NCBI RefSeq assembly: GCF_900099685.1
Contig: NZ_FNDW01000002.1
Location: 1-64,000, forward strand
Direction of reading: 5' to 3'
DNA: 64,000 nucleotides
DNA from: Chryseobacterium taeanense
GTDB lineage: Bacteria; Bacteroidota; Bacteroidia; Flavobacteriales; Weeksellaceae
The notes beneath the pieces were generated by a model. That model was not told where the DNA came from and made no database searches. It saw nothing but the letters and a program-made list of their open reading frames with translations. A program made the position numbers and the translations under genes. Shown here piece by piece: positions 52,082 through 60,773 of the stretch (positions are counted from its first letter, which is position 1; every line of letters starts with the position of its first letter).

Positions 52082-52196
52082 TTTCCGAGAGGTGTTCTCA
52101 TCGACCGATGAGAACATCTTATCACGCTCGAGATAACCTTCTTATCTCGACCGATGAGAGACCCTTGTATCGGGCGACGAAAGCACCTCTCGGAAA
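52082..52196. other. Four-stem folded element, candidate structured RNA or repeat
   Basis: The outer stem TTTCCGAGAGGTG (52082-52094) pairs perfectly with CACCTCTCGGAAA (52184-52196). Inside are three consecutive hairpins: TTCTCATCG / CGATGAGAA (52095-52114), TCGAGATAA / TTATCTCGA (52128-52150) and CCGAT / ATCGG (52151-52173). The layout resembles a cloverleaf. Whether it is transcribed is unknown. Confidence 0.5.
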
Positions 52197-52357
52197 ATAG
52201 AGATCTAAAGCCTATGCTACCGTCAGTATTTTATCATGAATAGCCGTTCTTGGCTCTTTAAATAAAGCCCCGCTGCTATATTGAGTTAAATTTCTCGGAC
52301 TGGCGAATACCCTACGGATGGTTGTATTGGTGGTGAAAATAGATCAGTAACAAAAGC

Positions 52358-52387
52358 GAAAGCTGCCATATCTTTTTGGCAGCTTTC
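52358..52387 (-). terminator. Terminator after the SusD gene
   Basis: GAAAGCTGCC (52358-52367) and GGCAGCTTTC (52378-52387) form a 10-bp stem, 23 bases past the SusD stop. Confidence 0.7.
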
Positions 52388-52409
52388 ATCAATTATAAAA
52401 GTAAAAAAA

Positions 52410-54146
52410 TTAGTAACCCGGGTTTTGTACCAGATATCCTGGTGCGCTCGATGCCCCGTCAATAGCAGACTGTGGAATAGGGAAGAGCCTTTTCTTTACA
52501 TCGGTATTGGTTTTTGAAGTGTAGGTATCCTCATAATGCCCGAAACGGATCATATCTGTTCTTCTTGAATATTCCCAATAGAATTCAAAACCTCTTTCTC
52601 TATAAAGCGTGTTTAAATTAATACTGGTTAATGCCGGAGGAGTAACGGATGGTCTTGCGGTTCTTGAAGCTCTTACAAAATTTACGTCTGATAATGCAGC
52701 GGCAGCATTTCCTTTTCTTAGTTGAGCCTCGGCTCTCATTAAATAAATATCGGCTAAACGTAAAAGAACGATATCGGCATTTCCTCTGTTTCTCCCATTA
52801 TCGGATGTTCTGCTGAACTGGTATTTCGACACTCTGTAACCATCTGCGTAATCTTTATGGGTAGGATCTTCAAGATCTACTTCCAGTACGTGATTTACGT
52901 AATTGGTGTATCCGTTTCTCTGCTCGATCATCGGGTAGATTTTGTATTGTCCGTTCTCCATCTTGAAAGGCTGCCCGTTTGCAGAATTTCTCAGCCCCCA
53001 CTGAATTCCTCTCTGGATTCCTCTGTTGATCTCATACGTAGCTCCATCTACCAGGAAATAATGATTGGCATCATTTGCAGGGGTCACGCCGGTAAGATCT
53101 TTTAGGTTTTGCGGAACCGTAAAGTTTTCTTTATAAAATCTGGCATCTGCCTGTGCAGGATCTGTACTTCCGTAAGCCTGTACCCAGGTCTGGTAGAAAT
53201 CAGGAGTAATGGCAGGTCCGTCGGTTCCGTTCGCTTTTGGAAAAGCTGCCAAAGGATACTGGCTTCCGGACAATGACCAGTAACCTAACCTGTTATGGGA
53301 TGTGGTAAGATCCTGACGCTGATCGATGGCAAAGATCAATTCTTTGTTGGTGTGATTGTTATCATCAAAAATAGCAAAGTATTCTGCGGATAAAGTGAAT
53401 AATCCTGAATTGATAACTTTATTGGTGTACTCAATGACTTTATCCATATCTGCTGCTGCAAATGAAGGGGTACCGTAAGGATCTCTGTACACAGCAGCGT
53501 TGAGGTACAATTGCGCAAGGAATCCGTTTACGGCAGCCTGCGAAATTCTGCCGGGGCGAGCAGTGTTATCTAAATTGTTAACAACCGCTAAAAACTCACT
53601 TTCGATATAGCTGATGGCTTCCTGCTTTCTTAAAATCTGGGAATCCTGACCTGAAGAATCTTTTTTAAATGCTATTCCCCAATAATCAAGAAACAGCATA
53701 TTATAATAAGCTCTCAACGCTCTCATTTCGGCAACAGCTTTAGCTGCATCACTATTGGTGGCTGCTAAAGGCTCTAGTTTTTCAATAGCCGTCACGGTTC
53801 TGGAAAGCATAAGTCTGAAAGCATCCCAGGTCTGTTGAACCACAACATTGGTAGTGGTCATCGTATGCTGATGAAGTTCTATGTATTTTCCGCCATCATA
53901 CCAGTCGTTACCACTTCCTCTTGGAGGAAGAATTGCCTCATCGGTACTGATAAGTTGAAGTCCGTAATTTTTGGTATGGGTAAAGGCATCAGGAAGAGGA
54001 CCGTAAGCGGGGGCAATAAAAGACGCTACGATGTTATCCGACTGTGCATCCAGAGATTCATCAATCACCTGTTCATCAAGGTTTGTACATCCTACTGCGA
54101 CCAATACACTTAGACTTAGTATAGAGATTAAAATTTTATTTTTCAT
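52410..54146 (-). CDS. RagB/SusD family nutrient-binding lipoprotein
   Basis: A 578-residue surface lipoprotein. The signal peptide carries lipobox VAVGC (Cys20). The SusD core of TPR-type helices includes AVAEMRALRAYYNMLFLDYWG, AVNGFLAQLYLNAAVY, and a C-terminal end with LLRLADIYLMRAEAQLRKG and YRERGFEFYWEYSRRTDMIRFG. It follows its SusC partner (start 23 bases past the SusC stop) and acts with it as the lid of a TonB-dependent importer. The phosphatases encoded divergently suggest a phosphorylated substrate; this is inference. Confidence 0.9.
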   Translation of the reverse strand: MKNKILISILSLSVLVAVGCTNLDEQVIDESLDAQSDNIVASFIAPAYGPLPDAFTHTKNYGLQLISTDEAILPPRGSGNDWYDGGKYIELHQHTMTTTNVVVQQTWDAFRLMLSRTVTAIEKLEPLAATNSDAAKAVAEMRALRAYYNMLFLDYWGIAFKKDSSGQDSQILRKQEAISYIESEFLAVVNNLDNTARPGRISQAAVNGFLAQLYLNAAVYRDPYGTPSFAAADMDKVIEYTNKVINSGLFTLSAEYFAIFDDNNHTNKELIFAIDQRQDLTTSHNRLGYWSLSGSQYPLAAFPKANGTDGPAITPDFYQTWVQAYGSTDPAQADARFYKENFTVPQNLKDLTGVTPANDANHYFLVDGATYEINRGIQRGIQWGLRNSANGQPFKMENGQYKIYPMIEQRNGYTNYVNHVLEVDLEDPTHKDYADGYRVSKYQFSRTSDNGRNRGNADIVLLRLADIYLMRAEAQLRKGNAAAALSDVNFVRASRTARPSVTPPALTSINLNTLYRERGFEFYWEYSRRTDMIRFGHYEDTYTSKTNTDVKKRLFPIPQSAIDGASSAPGYLVQNPGY

Positions 54147-54169
54147 TGTTTTCTTTTTTAAAGGGTTAA

Positions 54170-56935
54170 TTAAAATGCGACGTTTACACCAAATACAAAG
54201 CTTCTTGCTTTTGGATAGGTACTGTAATCAATCCCGAAAGACTGAATACCTCCCTGAGAAAGCCCAGTGTTGATTTCCGGATCGAAACCTGAATATTTGG
54301 TAATCACAAACAGGTTCTGTGCGGTAAGAGATAATCTTATATTTCTGATATGCTCACCAATACCTAAAACCTTCGGATTAAGACTGTAGCCAAGAGTAGC
54401 ATTGTTTAGCCTTAAGAAATCTCCTTTTTCAAGGTATCTCGTTGAGATTACATTGGTATTGTTCGTGCTTTCGTTAGGGAACTGTGTAGCAGCATCGGTT
54501 GTATTCTGAGAAAGTCCCAATCTACCTCTTGTAAATAAAGTAGAAGCGGTATTGTTATAAATCATATTTCCCGCAACCCCGTTGAAATTCAATCCAAGAT
54601 CGAAGTTTTTGTAGGCAGCTTTCACATAAAAGTTGTACGTAAAATCCGGAAGAGCACTACCTGCGGCTATTCTGTCATTATCTGTAATGATTCCGTCGCC
54701 GTCTACATCTCTGAAAATATTAGTTCCGTTATCATTCAAACCTAAAAATTCTTTTACATAAAATGTTCCGATCGGCTGTCCGTTGATATATCCGTTGATA
54801 ACTGCATTTGTGGTTCCAGGCCCCTGCGCTTCACCCGTAGAAATCACTCTGTATGGAGAATCTTTTACTTCGTTTTTAATGAATGCTGCATTTGCGCCGA
54901 TGCTGTAGGTAAATGCTTTCGTAGGCTCACTGTTATAGTTCAGGGAAAGTTCCCATCCGGTGTTGTTGATCTTCATATTCGGGATATTCTTCCACATGGT
55001 AGGGGCTGGCTCGATCGGGTCTACAGGATTGATCTCCAAAAGGATATTGTCGGATACTTTTTTAAAGAAATCTACAGTACCTGTCAATCTGTTATTGAAG
55101 ATTCCAAAATCCAATCCTACGTTGGTTTGTGTGGTAACTTCCCATTGAAGATCAGGATTGTCTGCTCTTACCAGGTACACCCCTACAGGATAATTCGAAC
55201 TGTCATTCAAAGGATATGTTGCCTGTCCGCTACCGTCAGAAGCAGATTTATAGCTTCTTTTGGTCATTTTGCTAGGGATCTCCTGATTTCCGGTTTTCCC
55301 CCAGCTTACTCTCAGCTTTAAGTTGTTGATTTCATTTACACCGTTAAGAAAATTTTCTTTGCTGATATTCCAGCCAGCTGCAAATGATGGAAAAAAACCA
55401 TAACGGTTATTTTCTCCGAATTTTGATGAACCGTCTGCCCTTAACGTTGCGGTGAAGAGATATTTATCATTAAAATCATAATTAATTCTTCCAAACCATG
55501 ACTGCAGTTCGTTTTTATTTGCAATAGATGAAGATGTTGTATTATTCTTATTAGCAGCCCCGATTTGATACTGAGGCTCTATGCCGTTATTCGGAAATCC
55601 TGAATAATCCCAGCTTCTTGCCACCAGATAAAGCCTTTGATAAGACTGTCCCGCCATTACATTAAAATCATGATTGCTGATTTTAAATTTATAGGTTAAA
55701 GTATTTTCTACAAGCGTATTGTTGTTGGAGTAATAATTTAAATTTAAAGTTCCAATCTCCAATGGTACCGCGTGTGGTGTATTCTGAATTACCCTGTCAG
55801 CATTAGAGTAATCTATCCCCAGATTCAGCTTATAGGTTAAACCTTTAATGATCTCAACCGATGGCGAAATATTGGCTAAGATTCTGTTGTTGGCCGTAAA
55901 ATCCTTATATATTTCCTGACGGATCAATGGGTTGAAAGCCCCGTTGCTGAAAACCGTCGTTGGCTCACCATTCGTATAAGCAGGATACGTAGGATTTAAA
56001 GTAAGCATTGTAGAAACCATGCTGGTAACGCTCGGTCTGTTGTTTTCGGTTCTGCTTCCGTTTAGGTTGAAGTCGATGTTTACTCTTCCGTCAAATGCTT
56101 TCTGCGAAATATTGATACGCCCTGAATATCTTTTCAGATTACTGTTGTACAGAATACCTTCCTGATTTTCATAGCCTAAAGCAGCATAATAATTGGAAGT
56201 ATCCGTCGCTCCTGATGCAGAGAAATTAACGGTATTGGAAATGGCAGTTCTGGTAAGCTCGTCCTGCCAGTCGGTATTTCCACCCATATCGTCAAGCTTG
56301 GCACCCATTGCAGTAACCTGTCTTCTGAACTCATCTGCACTGAATACGTTCATTTTATTAGCCAGCTTGGAAATGGTAAGATTGGAAGAAAGATTCATCT
56401 GTGTTCTTCCTTTTTTACCTTTTTTAGTGGTAATTACAATAACCCCATTGGCTCCTCTGGCTCCGTAGATGGCTGCTGCGGAAGCGTCTTTAAGAACGTT
56501 AATAGACTCAATATCCTGAGGGTTGATGAAGTTCATAGGATTGTTGGCTACTCCTACATTGCTGTTATCAATAACGAAACCATCGATTACATATAGCGGA
56601 GTCGTTCCCGAACGTAAACTTCCCACCCCTCTGATGATGATATTCTGATTGGCTCCCGGTTCACCACTTACATTGGCTACGTTTACCCCGGCTATTTTTC
56701 CCTGTAAGAGCTGACCAACGTTTGCCACAAGGCCTTTATTGAAATCTTCACTCTTTATAGTTCCTACAGATCCTGTAACGTCAGATTTCTTTTGCGATCC
56801 ATAACCAACCATTACGATTTCTTCAATATCTTTGAGCTTGCTGTCACTCTTAATGGTGTCGGATTCTTTTTTTTGTGCAAACGTTAAGCTGACACAGCCC
56901 ATTAAAACAGTTGGCACGAGGTAAATACGCTTCAT
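54170..56935 (-). CDS. SusC/RagA family TonB-dependent outer membrane transporter
   Basis: A 921-residue barrel protein. The signal peptide (MKRIYLVPTVLMGCVSLTFA) is followed almost at once by the TonB-box/plug region (EEIVMVGYGSQKKSDVTGSVG, about 37-57). The carboxypeptidase-like N-terminal domain usual in SusC proteins is therefore missing and the protein is on the short side. The plug signature DASAAAIYGARGANGVIVITTKKG is near residue 152, and the C-terminal strand ends in FVFGVNVAF. The SusD partner follows. It is divergent from two alkaline phosphatases, which points to uptake of phosphate-containing or phosphatase-released nutrients. Confidence 0.92.
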   Translation of the reverse strand: MKRIYLVPTVLMGCVSLTFAQKKESDTIKSDSKLKDIEEIVMVGYGSQKKSDVTGSVGTIKSEDFNKGLVANVGQLLQGKIAGVNVANVSGEPGANQNIIIRGVGSLRSGTTPLYVIDGFVIDNSNVGVANNPMNFINPQDIESINVLKDASAAAIYGARGANGVIVITTKKGKKGRTQMNLSSNLTISKLANKMNVFSADEFRRQVTAMGAKLDDMGGNTDWQDELTRTAISNTVNFSASGATDTSNYYAALGYENQEGILYNSNLKRYSGRINISQKAFDGRVNIDFNLNGSRTENNRPSVTSMVSTMLTLNPTYPAYTNGEPTTVFSNGAFNPLIRQEIYKDFTANNRILANISPSVEIIKGLTYKLNLGIDYSNADRVIQNTPHAVPLEIGTLNLNYYSNNNTLVENTLTYKFKISNHDFNVMAGQSYQRLYLVARSWDYSGFPNNGIEPQYQIGAANKNNTTSSSIANKNELQSWFGRINYDFNDKYLFTATLRADGSSKFGENNRYGFFPSFAAGWNISKENFLNGVNEINNLKLRVSWGKTGNQEIPSKMTKRSYKSASDGSGQATYPLNDSSNYPVGVYLVRADNPDLQWEVTTQTNVGLDFGIFNNRLTGTVDFFKKVSDNILLEINPVDPIEPAPTMWKNIPNMKINNTGWELSLNYNSEPTKAFTYSIGANAAFIKNEVKDSPYRVISTGEAQGPGTTNAVINGYINGQPIGTFYVKEFLGLNDNGTNIFRDVDGDGIITDNDRIAAGSALPDFTYNFYVKAAYKNFDLGLNFNGVAGNMIYNNTASTLFTRGRLGLSQNTTDAATQFPNESTNNTNVISTRYLEKGDFLRLNNATLGYSLNPKVLGIGEHIRNIRLSLTAQNLFVITKYSGFDPEINTGLSQGGIQSFGIDYSTYPKARSFVFGVNVAF

Positions 56936-56953
56936 TCCTTAAATATTTTTGTG

Positions 56954-56961
56954 CAAAATTA
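56954..56961 (-). promoter_or_regulatory. -7 promoter element of the susCD operon
   Basis: Minus-strand TAATTTTG matches TAnnTTTG, 18 bases from the start codon at 56935. No TTG is found at the -33 position, which is instead occupied by the direct repeat at 56984-57001. Confidence 0.55.
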
Positions 56962-56983
56962 GTTGCAGTTATCCTCTGCTTCC

Positions 56984-57001
56984 GTTAATTTACCGTTAAG
57001 T
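56984..57001. promoter_or_regulatory. Candidate PHO-box-like direct repeat
   Basis: GTTAATT-TACC-GTTAAGT: two 7-base half-sites separated by 4 bases (11-bp period), the spacing of PhoB-type sites. It lies over the -33 region of the susC promoter, as expected for an activator site. The half-site sequence differs from the enteric consensus, so this rests on spacing, position and the phosphatase context. Confidence 0.35.
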
Positions 57002-57165
57002 AACAGGTTTTTAAATTTAACAAAATGTAAATTTTATTGCGGAAAATTAAATTTCAGTAAACTTTATGTTAAGCAGAATAGGCTAAACAACTTCTAATGA
57101 ACGGATCTGCTGTTAATATTGCATTTTGTGTTTTTAACTCTAATTTTTTCAATTTGTTTTTGATG

Positions 57166-57173
57166 TAATTTTG
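57166..57173 (+). promoter_or_regulatory. -7 promoter element of the alkaline phosphatase operon
   Basis: TAATTTTG fits TAnnTTTG, 43 bases before the ATG at 57217. No TTG is found 17-23 bases upstream, so an activator may be needed. Confidence 0.5.
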
Positions 57174-57216
57174 CCCATTCTTTTTTAAATACTCAATTAT
57201 TAAAATAATAATCATT

Positions 57217-58344
57217 ATGAATTTTATTTGTAAAAGCCTTAATGTAAGAGGGGTTGCTGTTCTGCTAATGCTTCTTATGGAATCTTTTATGTATGCACAA
57301 ACCCAAAAGCCTGTTAATATCATTTTTATGATCGGAGACGGGATGGGTGTTTCGCAGGTGACTTCCGCATTCTACTTCGGGGAAGGAAAACCAAATTTCC
57401 AAAACTTTAAATATGTGGGTCTTTCGGAGACTTCCTGTACAAGCGATAGAGTAACAGATTCTGCGGCAGGTGCAACCGCTTTGTCGACTGGGCAAAAGAC
57501 GTATAAAAGGGCTATTGGGCTTGATAAAGATTCTTTGTCTATCCCTACCATTCTTGAACAGCTTCAGGATAAAGGCTATAAGACCGGTCTGGTTTGTCTC
57601 ACCAGCATTACCCATGCTACTCCGGCTGCATATTACGCACACGTAAAAGACCGCGATCTGCATGAAGATATTGCTCTGGATTTTCTCAAATCTGATATTG
57701 ATTTCGCCGCAGGGGGAGGATTGAAGTTTTTTAATAAAAGAAAAGATAAAAGGGATCTTCTGAAAGATTTAACTAAAAAAAAATATAGAATTGACACGAC
57801 ATCTCTCTCAAAACCAATTGCCGGAAAGAGAAATTTATATCTGATGGCGCAGGATGAGCTTCCAAATAAAGTACAGGGACGAAAAGATTTTCTTCCCGAG
57901 GCAACTCAGACTGCCCTGGATTTCCTTTCAAATGATAATAAGCCTTTTTTTCTGATGGTGGAAGGCTCTTTCATCGATTGGGGCGGGCATGCCAATAATG
58001 CCGAAATGATGGTAAAAGAGGTTCTTGATTTCGACAAAACGATTGGGGTTGTTATGGATTTCATCAAAAAAAATCCTAATACGCTTCTGGTTGTAACGGC
58101 AGATCACGAAACGGGAGGAGCAAGCATCGGAAAATTCATGGAGAAAGATCCGGCTGGCGGAAAACTAAAGGAGGTGAAAGACAAGGTTCAGATTAATTTT
58201 ATTGACGGACAGCACACAGCAGCTTTAGTTCCTGTGTTTGCAATGGGAAAAGGTGAAGAATTGTTTTCCGGAATATATCCGAACAATACGATTTATCACA
58301 AGCTTGTAGAAGCATTGAAGAAATCCGGTATTAACATTAAGTAA
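57217..58344 (+). CDS. Alkaline phosphatase (PhoA family)
   Basis: A 375-residue exported phosphomonoesterase with signal peptide GVAVLLMLLMESFMYAQ. Metal and active-site motifs in order: MIGDGMGVSQV (metal Asp), DSAAGATALSTGQK (nucleophile Ser), SFIDWGGHAN (metal Asp/His), TADHETGGAS, and GQHTAALVPVF (His). It is shorter than E. coli PhoA and lacks large insertions. The next gene begins 8 bases after its stop, so both form an operon. Confidence 0.9.
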   Translation: MNFICKSLNVRGVAVLLMLLMESFMYAQTQKPVNIIFMIGDGMGVSQVTSAFYFGEGKPNFQNFKYVGLSETSCTSDRVTDSAAGATALSTGQKTYKRAIGLDKDSLSIPTILEQLQDKGYKTGLVCLTSITHATPAAYYAHVKDRDLHEDIALDFLKSDIDFAAGGGLKFFNKRKDKRDLLKDLTKKKYRIDTTSLSKPIAGKRNLYLMAQDELPNKVQGRKDFLPEATQTALDFLSNDNKPFFLMVEGSFIDWGGHANNAEMMVKEVLDFDKTIGVVMDFIKKNPNTLLVVTADHETGGASIGKFMEKDPAGGKLKEVKDKVQINFIDGQHTAALVPVFAMGKGEELFSGIYPNNTIYHKLVEALKKSGINIK

Positions 58345-58352
58345 AGATAATT

Positions 58353-60134
58353 ATGTTTTTAAGTCTTAGAAAAATCAGCCTTACGGTAGCACTAACGGTA
58401 GCAAGTATGGCTCTTGCACAACATTACACTGCGCATTCGCATAATGATTATGAACAGAAAGTTCCTTTCTGGTATGCACTGGGAGCGGGAGCAACTTCTA
58501 TTGAAGCAGATGTCTTTCTCAGAAATAATGAGCTGTATGTCTCTCATGAGCAAAAGGATATAAATAAAGAAAAAACATTTGATAATCTTTATCTTAAACC
58601 TTTAGATAAAGCTTTGCAACTTGGGATTATTACCGATCAGCCGATCCAGCTCTTGATCGATCTTAAGACCGAAGGAGAATCTACCTTAAAAAGTGTTGTT
58701 TCTCAGATTTCAAAATATCCTGAAATCATCGGGCATAAAAATATCAGCTTTGTCATTTCCGGAAATCAACCGGCTCCAGAGAAGTTTGCGGCTTATCCCG
58801 ATTTTATAAAATTTGATTACCAATCACTGGAAAATCTTACGCCACAGCAATGGCAGAAGGTAGGTTTAGTAAGTCTGAATTTTAAAAATTACTCCGTATG
58901 GAACGGGAAAGGTGCACCAACGGTTGATGATCTTCCTAAAATAACAGAAGTTATTAAAAAAGCGAAAGCCTTCCAAAAACCTTTCAGATTCTGGGCAATT
59001 CCGGACGGAAAATCATCCTGGGAGTTCTTCGCTCATGCGGGAGTTGATTATATTAATACGGATCATCCTAAGGAATGTGCAGATTATCTTAAAAAGCTGG
59101 ATGAGAGAACTTTTAAAAACACATTGGTAAGCGAGGTTTATCATCCGAAGTTTTTGTATGAGAATAAAAATATCCCTGTGAAAAACGTGATTCTTCTTAT
59201 TGGTGACGGAAACGGCCTTTCGCAGATATCATCTTCTGTTTTAGCCAACAAAGGGCAGCTTACTTTAACTCAGCTTAAAAATATAGGACTTATAAAAACA
59301 ACTTCGGCGGATAATTTTACGACAGATTCTGCTGCGGGCGGAAGCGCTTTTGCGACAGGGCAAAAAACTAAAAATCGCTTTATCGGTGTAGATCCTTCAG
59401 GGAAAGCTATTCCGAATATGACTGAAATTCTTTCCGGGAAAGGTTTTAATACAGGGGTTATCACCACCGATGAAATTACTGGTGCAACGCCTGCCGCATT
59501 TTATGCTCATCAGAAAGATCGTGGCATGGAAAAGCAAATTGCTGAAGATCTTACGAGGTCTAAGCTTACTTTTTTTGCCGGGGGAGGAAGATCAAAGATT
59601 TCGGGTGTAGATCATTTTAAAGTGGCTGGAAATGCAAAGGATATTGCTGAAAGTAAAGCAGATCGTTTATCTTTTTACCTTTCCGACAACGGCGTGCCAC
59701 AGGTGTTAAAAGGCCGTGGAAATATTTTGGCAGAAACCGTAGAAGGAGCGCTTGAGTTCCTGAATAATAAGAAAAAGCCTTTTTTCATTATGATTGAAGG
59801 AGCGCAGATCGACAGTGGAGGTCATGCCAATAACGTAGGAACTATTGTGACAGAAGGTATTGATTTTGACAGAGCCATAACGAAAGCCATACAGTTTGCT
59901 GATCGTAATCCCGGGACTTTGGTTGTTATTACTGCTGACCACGAAACGGGCGGCTTCAGTATTCCTCACGGAGATATGGCTTCAAGTACTGTAGAAGGTG
60001 ATTTTACAACGGAGGATCACTCGGCGACGCTTATTCCCGTATTTTCTTATGGACCGGGAGCTGAAAGCTTTATGGGCGTTTATGAGAATAATGAAATTTT
60101 CCATAAGATATTAAAGGCTTTAAAAATAAAATAA
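58353..60134 (+). CDS. Phosphodiesterase-like domain fused to alkaline phosphatase
   Basis: A 593-residue exported protein (signal LTVALTVASMALAQ). Residues ~25-250 resemble the PI-PLC/glycerophosphodiester phosphodiesterase TIM barrel: AHSHNDYEQKVPFWYAL, TSIEADVFLRNNELYVSHE, LLIDLKTEGE, and HPKECADYL at the end. Residues ~270-593 form a complete PhoA-type phosphatase: LIGDGNGLSQI, TDSAAGGSAFATGQK (nucleophile Ser), AQIDSGGHANN, TADHETGGFS, EDHSATLIPVF. One chain could release a phosphomonoester from a diester and then the phosphate. Coupled to the preceding phosphatase. Confidence 0.85.
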   Translation: MFLSLRKISLTVALTVASMALAQHYTAHSHNDYEQKVPFWYALGAGATSIEADVFLRNNELYVSHEQKDINKEKTFDNLYLKPLDKALQLGIITDQPIQLLIDLKTEGESTLKSVVSQISKYPEIIGHKNISFVISGNQPAPEKFAAYPDFIKFDYQSLENLTPQQWQKVGLVSLNFKNYSVWNGKGAPTVDDLPKITEVIKKAKAFQKPFRFWAIPDGKSSWEFFAHAGVDYINTDHPKECADYLKKLDERTFKNTLVSEVYHPKFLYENKNIPVKNVILLIGDGNGLSQISSSVLANKGQLTLTQLKNIGLIKTTSADNFTTDSAAGGSAFATGQKTKNRFIGVDPSGKAIPNMTEILSGKGFNTGVITTDEITGATPAAFYAHQKDRGMEKQIAEDLTRSKLTFFAGGGRSKISGVDHFKVAGNAKDIAESKADRLSFYLSDNGVPQVLKGRGNILAETVEGALEFLNNKKKPFFIMIEGAQIDSGGHANNVGTIVTEGIDFDRAITKAIQFADRNPGTLVVITADHETGGFSIPHGDMASSTVEGDFTTEDHSATLIPVFSYGPGAESFMGVYENNEIFHKILKALKIK

Positions 60135-60155
60135 GAACGATTTAATATTTTTGAT

Positions 60156-60186
60156 AAACATCCGTTTCCGTGCGGATGTTTTTTTG
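60156..60186 (+). terminator. Terminator of the phosphatase operon
   Basis: AAACATCCG (60156-60164) and CGGATGTTT (60173-60181) form a 9-bp stem followed by T5, 22 bases past the stop. Confidence 0.85.
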
Positions 60187-60230
60187 TGGTTTTCTGGTTT
60201 AAAAGTAGTATAAGATTTCAGGTATTTGAT

Positions 60231-60512
60231 TTATGCTTTGATGATTTTCTCAATGTGTGATTTTGCGGCCTGAAGCGCTTCTTCAGCTTCATCAAAAAGG
60301 ATTTTCACTGATATCTGAAAGCCGTTCATCATAAAATAGGTCACTTTATTTTCCGTATCAAAGCTCAGAAAAGAAATATGATCTGCATTGATGATGAGTG
60401 GATGTCCTTCAGTTTTAGCCCTATCAATAGAGTTTGGCTTTCTTATACTGATGATGCCGGAGGATTTAATATAGATTAAACCATTTTTAGTCGTTTTTAT
60501 CGTATAAGGCAC
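60231..60512 (-). CDS. Hypothetical small protein
   Basis: A 93-residue soluble protein with no recognised family. It has alternating beta-like segments (GLIYIKSSGIISI, HPLIINADHISFLSF, VTYFMMNGFQISVKI) and an amphipathic C-terminal helix (DEAEEALQAAKSHIEKIIKA). The terminator at 60156-60186 lies beyond its 3' end. A 23-bp-period repeat array is found about 150 bases upstream of its start. Confidence 0.6.
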   Translation of the reverse strand: MPYTIKTTKNGLIYIKSSGIISIRKPNSIDRAKTEGHPLIINADHISFLSFDTENKVTYFMMNGFQISVKILFDEAEEALQAAKSHIEKIIKA

Positions 60513-60662
60513 TTTAATTTTCTTACGAATGTATTAAAACCTCGTACAAGAATTTAAAAACGTGGTATTTTTTGATGTGTTAAATGTTTGTAAGAATACG
60601 TTTATCTTTTCTAAAAGAATCTTATTTAACCTCTGTGGAAATTATTTTCAGCCTGTGCCTTC

Positions 60663-60754
60663 CGTAAGTGGATGTGTATATCGCTCGTAAGTGGAAGGTT
60701 ACCTCAGCCGTAAGTGTGTGCTTACATCGTGCGAAAGTGTGCATAACTTCAGTA
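60663..60754. repeat. Direct repeat array of 23-bp period (CGTAAGTG head)
   Basis: Four consecutive 23-base units start at 60663, 60686, 60709 and 60732. The first three open with CGTAAGTG and the fourth with CGAAAGTG; remaining bases vary, with partial conservation of a T-A/CTC-GC ending. The units lie upstream of the small gene at 60231-60512 and downstream of the AraC gene. Confidence 0.7.
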
Positions 60755-60773
60755 TATCGTTTTTAATTAATAA

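Larger units (their letters stand above)
51614..52409. other. Gene-free 800-bp spacer rich in dispersed repeats
   Basis: No gene is seen. The spacer contains TTCGACTCCGCTCAG (51751-51765) and its inverted relative CTGAGCGAAGTCGAAG (52058-52073), a family B repeat (51911-51963), a run of CTCAAACCCT/CTCACACT-like words (51870-52045), and the four-stem structure at 52082-52196. It separates the Crp gene from the SusD terminator. Confidence 0.6.

Noticed and set aside
60663..60754. Possible CRISPR array
   Set aside because: Only 8 bases are shared per unit and the period is 23 bases. There is no repeat-spacer division of CRISPR size, and no cas genes are in the window.
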